From Anaerolineae bacterium (GTDB lineage: Bacteria > Chloroflexota > Anaerolineae > Anaerolineales > Villigracilaceae), in the NCBI GenBank assembly GCA_021324435.1, contig JAJPIZ010000043.1:1-46752 (forward strand): a DNA stretch of 46,752 nt, given 5' to 3'. Positions 7,128 to 14,871 of the stretch are shown here, piece by piece. A program made the position numbers and the translations under genes. Below the pieces are notes generated by a model. That model searched no databases, was not told where the DNA came from, and saw only the letters and a program-made list of their open reading frames with translations. How positions within the stretch are numbered: position 1 is the first letter of the stretch; each line of letters starts with the position of its first letter.

Positions 7128-8297
7128 TTAATAATGCACATTCACCAGTGTCCCCACCGAGGCCCAGTTATACAACCAGGCCGCATCGTTGGTATCGAGA
7201 TTCACACAACCGTGACTCATTGGCGTGCCGAAGTTATGATGCCAATACGTTCCGTGTAAACCATATCCTTGATAAAAGTACATCGTGTATGGAACATTGG
7301 GCAAATAATAACCCGGCCCGGTCATATCCGTGTAGCGCAACTTCACGTAAATGTGATATCGCCCGGTCACGGTGGGGGTTTCCCATGTGCCGGTCGAAAC
7401 CAAAAATGAATTTACCACTGCGTTGCCTTCATAGGCATACACCATTTGCTGTGAAAGGTTCACGTCAATCCAACGCTCACCGCCGGATGAAACATAACTT
7501 GTGTTCGGCGCGGGGGTCGGCAGTTCCGCGGTCGGCGTATCGGGCACGACCTCAACGGAGATCGAACCGGTCCAGGTCGGCGCGGCGGTTGGCGGTTCGG
7601 GCGTATTGGCCTGCACTGCCTGTACCGTGCTCTCCGGTGTGTTCTCCAGTGTCGGGATCACAACCGCCATTTCTGTTGGAAGGTCAGTGGGCAGATCGGT
7701 GGGGATTTCCGTCGGCAGATCGGGCAATGCGAAAGTCGGAGTGGCTGTGGCTTCGATGATGGTCTGCGCCAGCGATTGCGGTGTATACGTCGGTTTTGGA
7801 ATATAGACCTGTGCCCATGATGGCGGATGAGTGGGCATGGCCGCGACCGGCGCGGGTCTTTCCATAAAAGACGCCAGCACAGGCGACGCCGACCAGGCCG
7901 CGACTCCGCAAACGAGAATCCCCAAACCGAATAACAAGATTGGAAACAGCAGACTTCGTTTCGATGTGGATTGCTTTCCGCTTCTTTCTGGACCTTTGCC
8001 CGGCGCGCTGACATCTGAACTTTTCCTCGGCTGAGACTCGCGCAAACGTTGCGTCGCCCATTCCATTCCCTTGCGCGCTCGAGGACTCGTGGGGTTGATC
8101 TTCAACGCGCGCTGAAGATATTCCAGGCTGGCGCGCGGGCTGGCGATGGCCGCCAGAATCAACCATGGATCTTCCATGTGCGGAGCAAGCATGGCCGCGT
8201 GTTCCGCCCATTGACGCGCTTCGGTGCGATTGTTCGCGCGCATGGCTTCACGCGCTTTTTGGACTGCTGACCGAGCCTCGTCGAATCGTGTGTTCAT
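7128..8297 (-). CDS. Membrane-anchored L,D-transpeptidase with N-terminal TPR region (copy C)
   Basis: A 389-residue protein. From the ATG at 8297, residues 1-85 are TPR-like helices (AREAMRANNRTEARQWAEHAAML, then YLQRALKINPTSPRARKG). A single transmembrane segment follows near 115-140 (FPILLFGLGILVCGVAAW). After it comes a long Pro/Thr linker with a repeated PTDLPTDLPTE stretch, then a YkuD domain with HGTYWHHNFG and SHGCVN; Cys364 is the nucleophile. The TPR part is predicted cytoplasmic and the catalytic part outside. Unlike copies A and B it has no Tat signal. Its ATG overlaps the TGA of the upstream amidase gene as ATGA, so the two are translationally coupled. The longer frame to 8351 lies inside the amidase gene and is rejected. 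Confidence 0.88.
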   Translation of the reverse strand: MNTRFDEARSAVQKAREAMRANNRTEARQWAEHAAMLAPHMEDPWLILAAIASPRASLEYLQRALKINPTSPRARKGMEWATQRLRESQPRKSSDVSAPGKGPERSGKQSTSKRSLLFPILLFGLGILVCGVAAWSASPVLASFMERPAPVAAMPTHPPSWAQVYIPKPTYTPQSLAQTIIEATATPTFALPDLPTEIPTDLPTDLPTEMAVVIPTLENTPESTVQAVQANTPEPPTAAPTWTGSISVEVVPDTPTAELPTPAPNTSYVSSGGERWIDVNLSQQMVYAYEGNAVVNSFLVSTGTWETPTVTGRYHIYVKLRYTDMTGPGYYLPNVPYTMYFYQGYGLHGTYWHHNFGTPMSHGCVNLDTNDAAWLYNWASVGTLVNVHY

Positions 8298-9097
8298 GGC
8301 GATGGAGTTGGCATGGGAGTCGGTTCGACGTTTTCGTTGTTCATAAAACACAGGATTCCGTTGACGATTCCGTCGGCGACTTGATCAGTATGCTGGGTGA
8401 GGATTTCGCGGTCGAGATTCAAGAACCCGGTCTCGATGATGGCCGCGATGGTGTTCGGGTCAATTTCACTGAAGGCATGGTAACTGGTCATGTCAGTGGT
8501 GATACTACCCGGGTGGAATTGCAATCCGGTCGCTGTGTGGTAGCGGTCAATCAGGCAGGCCTGCAGGCGGCCGGCCCGGTTGGTATCACGTGTGTTGAGC
8601 GCGGCGGCCACTTTGAAGCCGGTGGCTTCGTCATTGATGTATTCGCATGAGTCGTTGTGAATGGAAACAATCGCGACGGCGCGATAGCCGTTCAAGCGTG
8701 TGTCAAATTCATTGAGCAGGTCCACCTGGAATCCGCGGTCGTTCAATTTTTTCTGGACCAAACTTGCGATTTGATAATTGACGTCCGCCTCAGTCAGTGT
8801 GACTTTGCCGGTGTCATCCACGCAGACCGCGCCCGAGTCATTCCCGCGGTGACCGGCCACGATCCCGATGCGAAGCGGTTGCTGGACAGGAGCCGAGGGG
8901 TTGTTGACTGCTTGTGGCGTCAGCAGTAAGGCCAATTTGTCCGCGAAAGAAGCGGCGGTGAAACTGGCCGGAGTCCACATCACGAAAACAGTCGCCAGCA
9001 GAACCGCCACAAGGAGCGTGGTCTCGACCGCGCGCAGAGGTTTCGCGCGCGGGGGTGGAGGTGGAAAAGGCTGAGGCCGAACCGGATGTGTATTCAC
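8294..9097 (-). CDS. N-acetylmuramoyl-L-alanine amidase (amidase_3 family)
   Basis: A 267-residue zinc amidase that cleaves the bond between N-acetylmuramic acid and L-alanine in peptidoglycan. A Pro-rich cytoplasmic N-terminus and a transmembrane segment at ~25-45 anchor it. The catalytic domain shows AGHRG with zinc ligand His83, TEADVN with Glu103, SIHND with His147, and the catalytic Glu222 in IIETGFLNLDRE. The start is GTG at 9097. A possible promoter TTGCCT-17 bp-TACCAT lies just upstream with 8 nt before the GTG, again a leaderless layout but weaker than the others. It ends with an ATGA overlap into L,D-transpeptidase C, placing a hydrolase and a cross-linking enzyme in one operon. Confidence 0.88.
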   Translation of the reverse strand: MNTHPVRPQPFPPPPPRAKPLRAVETTLLVAVLLATVFVMWTPASFTAASFADKLALLLTPQAVNNPSAPVQQPLRIGIVAGHRGNDSGAVCVDDTGKVTLTEADVNYQIASLVQKKLNDRGFQVDLLNEFDTRLNGYRAVAIVSIHNDSCEYINDEATGFKVAAALNTRDTNRAGRLQACLIDRYHTATGLQFHPGSITTDMTSYHAFSEIDPNTIAAIIETGFLNLDREILTQHTDQVADGIVNGILCFMNNENVEPTPMPTPSP

Positions 9098-9175
9098 TTC
9101 GCGTAATGGTACTCAATTGCAAAACAAAAGGCAAGGCCACAAAAATCAGATAGAGACTGGTCAATTTTATGGTTA

Positions 9176-9256
9176 GCCTTGTCTCTTATCCGCTAATCTC
9201 CGCGAATTTTCGCTAATTTCAAAAATAATTCGCGACCATTAGTGTAAATTCGCAGA
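9176..9256. repeat. Inverted-repeat-rich intergenic sequence
   Basis: The gap between the divergent amidase and flavin reductase genes holds mirrored pieces: CCGCTAATCTCCGCGAATTT on the left and ATTCGCG, ATTAGTG and ATTCGCAG on the right. This resembles a degenerate palindromic element. No ORF is present. Confidence 0.35.
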
Positions 9257-9268
9257 TGGTTTTTTGCC

Positions 9269-9297
9269 TTGACGCTCCCTCGCCTCGACAGTATGAT
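9269..9297 (+). promoter_or_regulatory. Sigma-70-type promoter of the flavin reductase gene
   Basis: TTGACG (9269-9274), a 17-bp spacer and TATGAT (9292-9297). The ATG at 9319 follows after 21 nt, which include a GGAGA Shine-Dalgarno. This is a conventional leadered promoter, unlike the leaderless ones elsewhere in the window. Confidence 0.65.
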
Positions 9298-9318
9298 GAC
9301 AACCGATGGAGACACACA

Positions 9319-9804
9319 ATGACGCTTAGCCCTGAGCAATTACGCGCCGCCATGCGAGCCTGGACCTCGGGCGTGGTGATCGTGACCGCCGCGCACGAGG
9401 GCGAAAAACATGGGATGACGGTGAATTCGTTTACATCCGTTTCGCTCGAACCGCCGCTGATTATCATTTCTTTGCAGGACAACACTCATACGCGCAAACT
9501 GGTCGAGCGCGCCCAGGCCTTCGCAGTGACCATTCTGTCTTTCGATCAACGCGAACTGGCCGATCGCTTTGCAGGCCGCACCCCGGAATCACAAGATCGA
9601 ATGGCCGGCATCGAAACAGAGACACTTGTCACGGGCGCGCCGCTCATCAAGAATGGACTGGCCTGGTTCGACTGCCGCGTAAAACAAAGTATAAACGTTG
9701 GACCAAACACAATGTTTGTGGCCGAAGTGGTGGCGGCGCGCGGGACGGGCGAGGGCGAGCCGCTGGTGTATCACAACCGTCTGTATCACAGATTAGCTGA
9801 ATGA
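9319..9804 (+). CDS. Flavin reductase-like FMN-binding split-barrel protein
   Basis: A 161-residue protein of the flavin reductase-like domain family (HpaC/RutF type). Typical features are LRAAMRAWTSGVVIVTA at the N-terminus, HGMTVNSFTSVSLEPPLIIISL in the flavin-binding region, a helix-rich FAVTILSFDQRELADRFAG, and a C-terminal EPLVYHNRLYHRL. Members use NAD(P)H to reduce FMN or FAD for a partner oxygenase, or act as oxidoreductases themselves. No oxygenase is next to it here, so the partner is unknown. The start is the ATG at 9319, supported by a good promoter and a GGAGA box; the frame upstream to 9256 overlaps the promoter. It is soluble, with no signal peptide. Confidence 0.82.
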   Translation: MTLSPEQLRAAMRAWTSGVVIVTAAHEGEKHGMTVNSFTSVSLEPPLIIISLQDNTHTRKLVERAQAFAVTILSFDQRELADRFAGRTPESQDRMAGIETETLVTGAPLIKNGLAWFDCRVKQSINVGPNTMFVAEVVAARGTGEGEPLVYHNRLYHRLAE

Positions 9805-9843
9805 TCCTGAATGATTGCGTTGCCATCGTCCAATCTTTAACAT

Positions 9844-9948
9844 GTCATTCTGAGTGGCGCTTCAGCGCCGCGAAGAATCCCGCCGCGAGGCGGCGTAGAC
9901 CCTTCGCCAGTCCCTTCACTTCGTTCAGGGCTTCGGCTCAGGGTGATA
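9844..9948. repeat. Dispersed palindromic repeat, GTCATTCTGAGC family (copy 1)
   Basis: It begins GTCATTCTGAG and ends GGCTCAGGGTGATAC, which is close to the reverse complement of the beginning. Internal smaller hairpins are present (GGCGCTTCAGCGCC, CCGCCGCGAGGCGG). Related copies lie at 12727-12808 and 40482-40564, and a fragment lies inside the gene at 28893-29810. Confidence 0.6.
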
Positions 9949-9978
9949 CATGGAGTTGCAAGAAAGGAGGGATGAGGC

Positions 9979-10551
9979 ATGAGTGCTGATCAACTTTCAG
10001 ACGAAGAAAAAAAGATCCTGCTTCGGCTTGCGCGCGAAGCAATGGAACATGGCGTGCGGCATGAAAAACTCCCGCCGTTGAATCTTGATTCATTGACGCC
10101 GCCGTTGAAAGCGCATGGCGCGTCGTTCGTCACGTTGACTGTTGACGGGAACCTACGCGGATGTATCGGCGCGCTGGAACCGTATCAGCCGCTGGCGCAG
10201 GATGTGCGCGAACACGCCATCGCCGCTGCGCTGGAAGACCCGCGCTTCCCCCCGGTCACGCCGTCAGAGTTGGATCAGATCGAAGTCGAGGTTTCCCGTC
10301 TCACGGTCCCGGAAAGACTCGAATACAAAGACGCTGAGGATTTGCTCGCGAAACTGCGTCCAAACATTGACGGGGTGGTCCTGCTTGATGGAGTCCGCCG
10401 CGCTACGTTCCTTCCTCAAGTCTGGGAAAAGATTCCAGAGAAGGCCGAGTTCCTCGACAATCTGTGTTACAAGATGGGCGTCGCTCCCGACACGTGGCGG
10501 CGTAAACATTTGGATGTGTTGATTTATCAGGTGGAAGAGTTTCGAGAATAA
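9979..10551 (+). CDS. AMMECR1-domain protein (AmmeMemoRadiSam system protein A)
   Basis: A 190-residue protein covering the whole AMMECR1 domain. The family hallmark LRGCIGALEPYQPLAQDV is seen at ~56-73, followed by DPRFPPVTPSELDQIEVEVSRL and a C-terminal LCYKMGVAPDTW. The ATG at 9979 has a strong AAAGGAGGG Shine-Dalgarno. In many bacteria and archaea this domain is encoded with a Memo-like protein and a radical-SAM enzyme, sometimes fused. Neither partner is next to it here. Biochemical function is poorly known for the family, though the conserved Cys and Arg suggest an enzyme active site. It is soluble, with no export signal. Confidence 0.88.
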   Translation: MSADQLSDEEKKILLRLAREAMEHGVRHEKLPPLNLDSLTPPLKAHGASFVTLTVDGNLRGCIGALEPYQPLAQDVREHAIAAALEDPRFPPVTPSELDQIEVEVSRLTVPERLEYKDAEDLLAKLRPNIDGVVLLDGVRRATFLPQVWEKIPEKAEFLDNLCYKMGVAPDTWRRKHLDVLIYQVEEFRE

Positions 10552-10561
10552 CAATTCTGTA

Positions 10562-10591
10562 TTGCAGTTTCCTCTCCGCATGTAATACAAT
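10562..10591 (+). promoter_or_regulatory. Probable promoter of the TPR membrane protein
   Basis: TTGCAG (10562-10567), an 18-bp spacer and TACAAT (10586-10591), with the ATG at 10613 after 21 nt. A weak purine-rich GGCAGGG lies between them. Confidence 0.45.
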
Positions 10592-10612
10592 CAGGCAGGG
10601 TAGTTTTGAAAC

Positions 10613-12394
10613 ATGGCCGAAGAAATAGACAGCCCGTTCGATGAGGCGGTAAACGCGTTGCGGCAGGGGGATAAAGCCCGCGCCAAGGATATTCTGACGC
10701 GCCTGCTTAAAGAGGATCAAAACAACGCGACGTATTGGATCTGGATGAGTGCCGCGGTGGATACCGCCAAAGAACGCGTCTATTGTCTGGAAACTGCGCT
10801 CAAACTGGACCCTGAAAACGGGACTGCCAAACGCGGCCTGATCCTGCTCGGCGCGTTGCCTCCCGACGAAAACACAAAGCCCTTCCCGCTCAATCGCCCG
10901 CGTCCGTGGGAGGACAAAATTCTGCTCGCGCATGAACGGCCCAGGGAAACCGGCCTGCGCGGCAACCCAGTCCTGCGTTTGGCGGGTGTCCTGATCATCG
11001 GCCTTGCAGTGGTTGGCATTGTGATCTATGGATTTATGACACCGCGCGGTGTAACATTCCGCCCATCCATCACATACACGCCGGGGCCATCCCCCACTTT
11101 CACACTCACTCCAACTCTCATCGGCGCGACCGCGCCGCCCACAAAGAAAAGCGCAGGCCCAACTCCGCTGGCTGTTTTGCTTGGCGTTTCGTACACGCCC
11201 ACGCCGCTTTACTTCAATACGCCGCGCTCGCCTCTTTCACAGGATATGTATCGCGGCGCGAAGGCCGCGTATGCCAAAGGCGATTGGGACACCTACATCG
11301 CCGACATGAAACAGATCATGCAAGCCGAACCCAACGCGGCGGATGTACCTTACTACATCGGCGAAGCCTATCGCTTCAAGGGTGAATGCCGAACGGCGCT
11401 GGAGTATTACAACGACTCGCTCAAGGTTGACAATAACTTTGCGCCCGGTTACCTCGGCCTGGCGCGCGCCCGCATCTGCATGGACCCGGGAGCGGGCACA
11501 CTTCCTCTGTATGACCTCGCGCTTCAGGCGGATCCCAACTACGGCGAAGTCTATCTCGACCGCGCCAACTTTAATTTGGTGCGCAAAGATTTCAACGCGG
11601 CCCTGCCTGATCTTGATAAAGCCGCGCAGTTACTGCCCAACTCGGCGCTGGTTCAACTCGCGTATGCCCAGGCGTATCTGCTCGCAGGCGATAATGAAAA
11701 AGCGCTGACCGCCGCGCAAAGAGCCAACAGCATTGACCTGACCCTCCTGCCTTCCTATTATTATCTCGGCAAGACTCTCATCGCAGATGGACAATATGCG
11801 CAAGCCATCAAGCCGCTGGAAACATATCTGATCTATGAACCGGAAGATGGCAGTGCCTATGCCCTGCTCGGACAGGCCTACACCAAGACCGGCGCATACA
11901 AGACCGCCGCGGATACGCTCAGCAAGGCGCTCGATCTCGATTCGACCCAGCGGCAGGCCTGGGTTTATCTCGCCACCTGCGATCTGAAACTCGATAATCT
12001 TGTGGATGCGGAATATAACTTCGGCAAGGCCATACAGTATTACCCCGATTCGTTCGATGCCAACATCGGTCTGACGGAAACGTATTATCGAGAAGGAAAA
12101 TTTGGAAGCGCGTATTTGCAGGCGGAGACCTCCAAGTCCAAAGCGACCAACGATACACAACTGGCGCTGGCGATTTACTGGCGCGCCCTCAGCCAGGTGG
12201 GACGCGGCGCCGTCGGCGACGCCATCAAGGATTTCAAAACGTTACTCGCCATGCCTGAGAGTGTGATGACCCCGCAGATGCGCCAGGACGCGGAAAATTA
12301 CCTCAAGACCCTGCTCACGCCCACTCCCACGCCCAAGGGCGGAGTCAAAACGCCTACGCCGACGAGGACCCCAACGCCAACGAAGAAGCCGTAA
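10613..12394 (+). CDS. Tetratricopeptide-repeat membrane protein
   Basis: A 593-residue protein. A short N-terminal TPR region (residues ~5-75: ALRQGDKARAKDILTRLLKED, then CLETALKLDPENGTAKRG) is followed by a transmembrane segment at ~125-145 (LRLAGVLIIGLAVVGIVIYGF) and a Thr/Pro linker. A large C-terminal array of about nine TPR units runs from ~215 to 565, for example ALEYYNDSLKVDNNFAPGYLGLA and AIKPLETYLIYEPEDGSAYALLGQA. A Pro/Thr/Lys-rich tail ends it. The TPR array is predicted to lie outside the cytoplasmic membrane and to scaffold protein contacts; partners are unknown. The N-terminal half resembles that of L,D-transpeptidase C in layout (TPR, membrane helix, P/T linker). No enzymatic motif is seen. 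Confidence 0.8.
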   Translation: MAEEIDSPFDEAVNALRQGDKARAKDILTRLLKEDQNNATYWIWMSAAVDTAKERVYCLETALKLDPENGTAKRGLILLGALPPDENTKPFPLNRPRPWEDKILLAHERPRETGLRGNPVLRLAGVLIIGLAVVGIVIYGFMTPRGVTFRPSITYTPGPSPTFTLTPTLIGATAPPTKKSAGPTPLAVLLGVSYTPTPLYFNTPRSPLSQDMYRGAKAAYAKGDWDTYIADMKQIMQAEPNAADVPYYIGEAYRFKGECRTALEYYNDSLKVDNNFAPGYLGLARARICMDPGAGTLPLYDLALQADPNYGEVYLDRANFNLVRKDFNAALPDLDKAAQLLPNSALVQLAYAQAYLLAGDNEKALTAAQRANSIDLTLLPSYYYLGKTLIADGQYAQAIKPLETYLIYEPEDGSAYALLGQAYTKTGAYKTAADTLSKALDLDSTQRQAWVYLATCDLKLDNLVDAEYNFGKAIQYYPDSFDANIGLTETYYREGKFGSAYLQAETSKSKATNDTQLALAIYWRALSQVGRGAVGDAIKDFKTLLAMPESVMTPQMRQDAENYLKTLLTPTPTPKGGVKTPTPTRTPTPTKKP

Positions 12395-12483
12395 CGTTTA
12401 GATAAGACGGGCTCCGATATTTGGTATCATAACTGGCAACATAAACAAATTCCAAACGAAAACAATTTGCAAAAGAGGAGTTT

Positions 12484-12705
12484 ATGTTTGATTTAATCAT
12501 GTCTGTTCTTCTTGCTCTATTTGCCCTTCTCATTGCTCTAGATGCTTTTCAAAAATGGAGAAAGAACAAAGCTATATGGCTTATTCTAGCTTCGGTTACG
12601 GGCTTACTTTCCGCATTGGCAGCGTTCATAAATTGGTCAAACGCCTTCTATGGGTTATTCCTAACAATAATTTTCTACTTGATCGGGCGAAGCAAGAAGA
12701 ATTAG
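12484..12705 (+). CDS. Small hydrophobic membrane protein, 73 aa
   Basis: No family is recognised. Three hydrophobic segments fill the chain: MFDLIMSVLLALFALLIALD, then AIWLILASVTGLLSALAAFI, then FYGLFLTIIFYLI, with a basic RSKKN tail and a basic first loop (KWRKNK). Two or three membrane passes are likely. An AAGAGGAG Shine-Dalgarno ending 4 nt before the ATG supports expression. The base composition is AT-richer than the neighbours, which hints at acquisition or a distinct origin. Confidence 0.6.
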   Translation: MFDLIMSVLLALFALLIALDAFQKWRKNKAIWLILASVTGLLSALAAFINWSNAFYGLFLTIIFYLIGRSKKN

Positions 12706-12726
12706 GTCTGTACACGAATTCAAATT

Positions 12727-12808
12727 GTGTCTCTCTGAGCGAGGCAAAGAGTCCCGTTCTTCTAGCAAAAAGCGAGATTCTTCGCCGCTTTGCGGCTCAG
12801 AATGACAT
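12727..12808. repeat. Dispersed palindromic repeat, GTCATTCTGAGC family (copy 2, reversed)
   Basis: It lies in reverse orientation to copy 1: the right end GCGGCTCAGAATGACAT is the reverse complement of the family start. Inner GAAGAATC-type sequence appears as GCGAGATTCTTCGC. It occupies the gap after the small membrane protein gene. Confidence 0.55.
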
Positions 12809-12892
12809 GCCAAAAGTATTTTCACGTGCCCTCAAGCATTTCCGGAATTGAATTGTGTTGCGCAGTTTTGTAATTGGATAACACTGATAACG

Positions 12893-12924
12893 GGTGGTCA
12901 CTTTAAAAGTGACCACCGGTTTTA
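12893..12924 (+). terminator. Hairpin between convergent genes, probable terminator
   Basis: GGTGGTCACTTT pairs with AAAGTGACCACC across a tiny loop (stem of about 11 bp), followed on the plus strand by GGTTTTATTT. It lies between the small membrane gene and the DUF971 gene and could act on both. The U-tract is better on the plus strand. Confidence 0.6.
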
Positions 12925-13269
12925 TTTCCCATACTTCGCTCGATCTTCCTCGCAGGGACATAATGCCCGCAGATAATGCCAATTATAAATCCCATAATCG
13001 TGGCCGTCCTCCCAGACGATGGTCAGCGCGTAGGAGCCAACGGCTTTGACATTGCTGATGCGCGTGGCGGGCGTCTCCGCCATCGGCAATTCAAAGACCT
13101 CCGGGTCCGGTTCAGGCCTCATGTTTTCGTGCCCGCCGCGGCACGAGGCGCACGGACAGGCCGCGCGCAATAATCCAAATGGATAGATGCTCACGTGTCC
13201 ATCGTCCCATTGGATGGTGAACTCGCGCGTCTTTTTATTGGCGGTGATGTTGGTGGGTTTTTCGGTCAT
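12922..13269 (-). CDS. DUF971 / GBBH-like N-terminal domain protein
   Basis: A 115-residue single-domain protein. The pattern of the domain (N-terminal domain of gamma-butyrobetaine hydroxylase, DUF971) is clear: FTIQWDDGHVSIYPFGLLRAACPCASCRG at residues ~17-45, then VKAVGSYALTIVWEDGHDYGIYNWHYLRALCPC near the end. In hydroxylases the domain carries Cys ligands for a structural zinc; here Cys-x-Cys-x2-Cys and a C-terminal Cys-x-Cys are present. Stand-alone bacterial versions lie near iron-sulfur or respiratory genes in some genomes, but their function is not established. The ATG at 13269 is preceded by AAGGA. A hairpin directly follows the stop. Confidence 0.85.
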   Translation of the reverse strand: MTEKPTNITANKKTREFTIQWDDGHVSIYPFGLLRAACPCASCRGGHENMRPEPDPEVFELPMAETPATRISNVKAVGSYALTIVWEDGHDYGIYNWHYLRALCPCEEDRAKYGK

Positions 13270-13282
13270 ATCGTCCTTGGTT

Positions 13283-13319
13283 CCCCTCTCCCTTCAAGGG
13301 AGAGGGGTTAGGGGTGAGG
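13283..13319. repeat. CCCTCTCC...GGAGAGGG hairpin repeat (copy 1)
   Basis: An 11-bp perfect stem CCCCTCTCCCT/AGGGAGAGGGG with a tiny loop, followed by TTAGGGGTGAGGG. A second member with the same order (stem, then GGTGAGG) is at 27984-28019. It lies between two co-directional genes and could dampen read-through. Confidence 0.55.
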
Positions 13320-13324
13320 GTCAA

Positions 13325-13801
13325 TCATGGTGATGGCACGACCGCCAGAAAATCTGCGGCGGCCCAACCGGCGCGCGTATCATCATACGGCGCGACCAGA
13401 TACCACCATGTGTATCCGTCGGCTTGTTGAGGGCCATCCTTCACTTGAAATGTTTCGGATTCTTCACCGCGGAAGACGGTGTCGCTGTTGAGGCCGGGCG
13501 CAGAACGGATGCGCAGACCGGAACCTTCCGTCCCGCTGATTTGCACATACGCCCCGATCGCGATCTGACCCGGAGGCGGAGTCAGCGTCCCCGCGGGAGT
13601 CGCCGTCGGTTGCGGGAGCACGGTCGCGGTTGGGGGCGCGATCACGGTCACATCCGCGGGAGCAAGGCCAACGTCCGGGCCTTGATGCGGTCCAAGCCAT
13701 CCAATCAAAAGTAAAGTGATCAGCAGGAGCAAGCCCGCGAAGACGACCGCGCCGCCGACTGTCCAAATATTAATCAGAGAAGGCCAATCGTTGCGATTCA
13801 T
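13325..13801 (-). CDS. Membrane-anchored SH3-like (bacterial SH3) domain protein
   Basis: A 158-residue protein. One transmembrane segment lies at ~14-35 (VGGAVVFAGLLLLITLLLIGW). A Pro/Thr linker follows at ~50-75, then a bacterial SH3 domain at ~80-155 with GAYVQISGTEGSGLRIRSAPG and WWYLVAPYDDTRAGWAAADFL, the classic SH3b pattern. SH3b domains often bind cell-wall material, so an extracytoplasmic wall-binding role is likely, but there is no catalytic domain. The start codon overlaps the stop of the antiporter gene as ATGA, so translation is coupled to it. Confidence 0.8.
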   Translation of the reverse strand: MNRNDWPSLINIWTVGGAVVFAGLLLLITLLLIGWLGPHQGPDVGLAPADVTVIAPPTATVLPQPTATPAGTLTPPPGQIAIGAYVQISGTEGSGLRIRSAPGLNSDTVFRGEESETFQVKDGPQQADGYTWWYLVAPYDDTRAGWAAADFLAVVPSP

Positions 13802-14871
13802 GTCAGCAGGAAAAAGGCCAATCCGAAAATGAGATAGACCGCCAGCAAGCCCGCGCCTTCGAGCCAGGTTGATTCGCCGTCTGCTGAGACGAGCGCGGAA
13901 ATGGCAACCGCTGTTAACAGGGCGAGCAATTCAAATTGATTGAAGATGATCTGCAGAGGGTGGCCGAGCACGAGGCTGATGAAGACCAACAGCGGCGCGA
14001 CGAACAGCGCAATTTGCAGACTGGATGAGATGGCGATCTCGGTGCTCAAATCCATTTTGTTTTTGTGCGCCATCTGCACCGCGACCAGATGCTCGGCCAC
14101 GTTGCCGATCAGCGGGACGAGGATGATGCCGAGAAAAAATTCCGAGATGCCGAGGCCGGTGATCACATCTTCGGCCGCGTGCACCAGCGATTCACTCAAC
14201 CATACCACGCCCAAAGTTGACAATGTGAGAATCAGGATGGCTTGCCAGAGCGTCCAATTGGGAAGATCGCCTTTGGGGAGAGTGTGTGAGAGCGGACTCT
14301 CTTTGGACCGCGAAGAATCAAACAGACCCAGACCATACAGCACGAGCATGATGATGGCTACGCCGATGCTCAATACCTCGACCTTGAAACTGCCCTCCGG
14401 GCCAATCGAATGACTGAACACGGATGGAATTGCCAGCGTCACAACTGCAAGGATGAGCAGGATGGCATTGCGGGCCGCGTTGCGTTTGTTGAAGGTTTGT
14501 ATGCCGTGGCGCGCGCCGCCCACGATCATCGAGAATCCGAGCACGAGCAAAAGGTTGCCGATGATCGAACCGGTGATCGAAGCCTTGACCAGTTCGAGCA
14601 GTCCCGCTTGGACAGCGGCAATGGTGATGATTAGTTCAGCAGCGTTGCCGAGCGTGGCGTTGAGCAACGCGCCGAGACGCGGGCTGGTGTACGAGGCCAG
14701 GTCTTCGGTCGCTTCGCCGATGTATGATGCGAGCGGGATGATTCCGATCGCGGCGAGGATGAAGATCGCAGTCGGCGACCAGCCCAGCAGTTGCGCGGCC
14801 AATGTGAATGGCAAGGCGAGAAGCAGAAAGATAAGCGGATTTTGGGCGATGAATTTTTTGAATGACTTCAT
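13798..14871 (-). CDS. Calcium/proton antiporter (Cax/ChaA type)
   Basis: A 357-residue integral membrane protein with about 11 hydrophobic segments and the two alpha-repeat motifs of the cation/Ca2+ exchanger superfamily. The first is LGALLNATLGNAAELIITI with GSIIGNLLLVLG behind it. The second is LVPLIGNVAEHLVAV with ISSSLQIALFVAP. The GNAAEL and GNVAEH glutamates are the expected cation ligands. It would export Ca2+ in exchange for protons. Its ATG overlaps the stop of the lipid kinase gene and its stop overlaps the start of the SH3 gene, both as ATGA, so the three form one coupled operon. The family assignment is secure; the cation preference is inferred. Confidence 0.9.
   Translation of the reverse strand: MKSFKKFIAQNPLIFLLLALPFTLAAQLLGWSPTAIFILAAIGIIPLASYIGEATEDLASYTSPRLGALLNATLGNAAELIITIAAVQAGLLELVKASITGSIIGNLLLVLGFSMIVGGARHGIQTFNKRNAARNAILLILAVVTLAIPSVFSHSIGPEGSFKVEVLSIGVAIIMLVLYGLGLFDSSRSKESPLSHTLPKGDLPNWTLWQAILILTLSTLGVVWLSESLVHAAEDVITGLGISEFFLGIILVPLIGNVAEHLVAVQMAHKNKMDLSTEIAISSSLQIALFVAPLLVFISLVLGHPLQIIFNQFELLALLTAVAISALVSADGESTWLEGAGLLAVYLIFGLAFFLLT

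Noticed and set aside
7676-7722. Short tandem repeat encoding PTDLPTDLPTE, considered as a CRISPR-like or mobile signal
   Set aside because: It is a coding microrepeat in the linker of L,D-transpeptidase C, with no spacers and only two or three units.
12706-12921. Possible small RNA gene between convergent genes
   Set aside because: The sequence is accounted for by a dispersed repeat and a hairpin terminator; no separate promoter was found.
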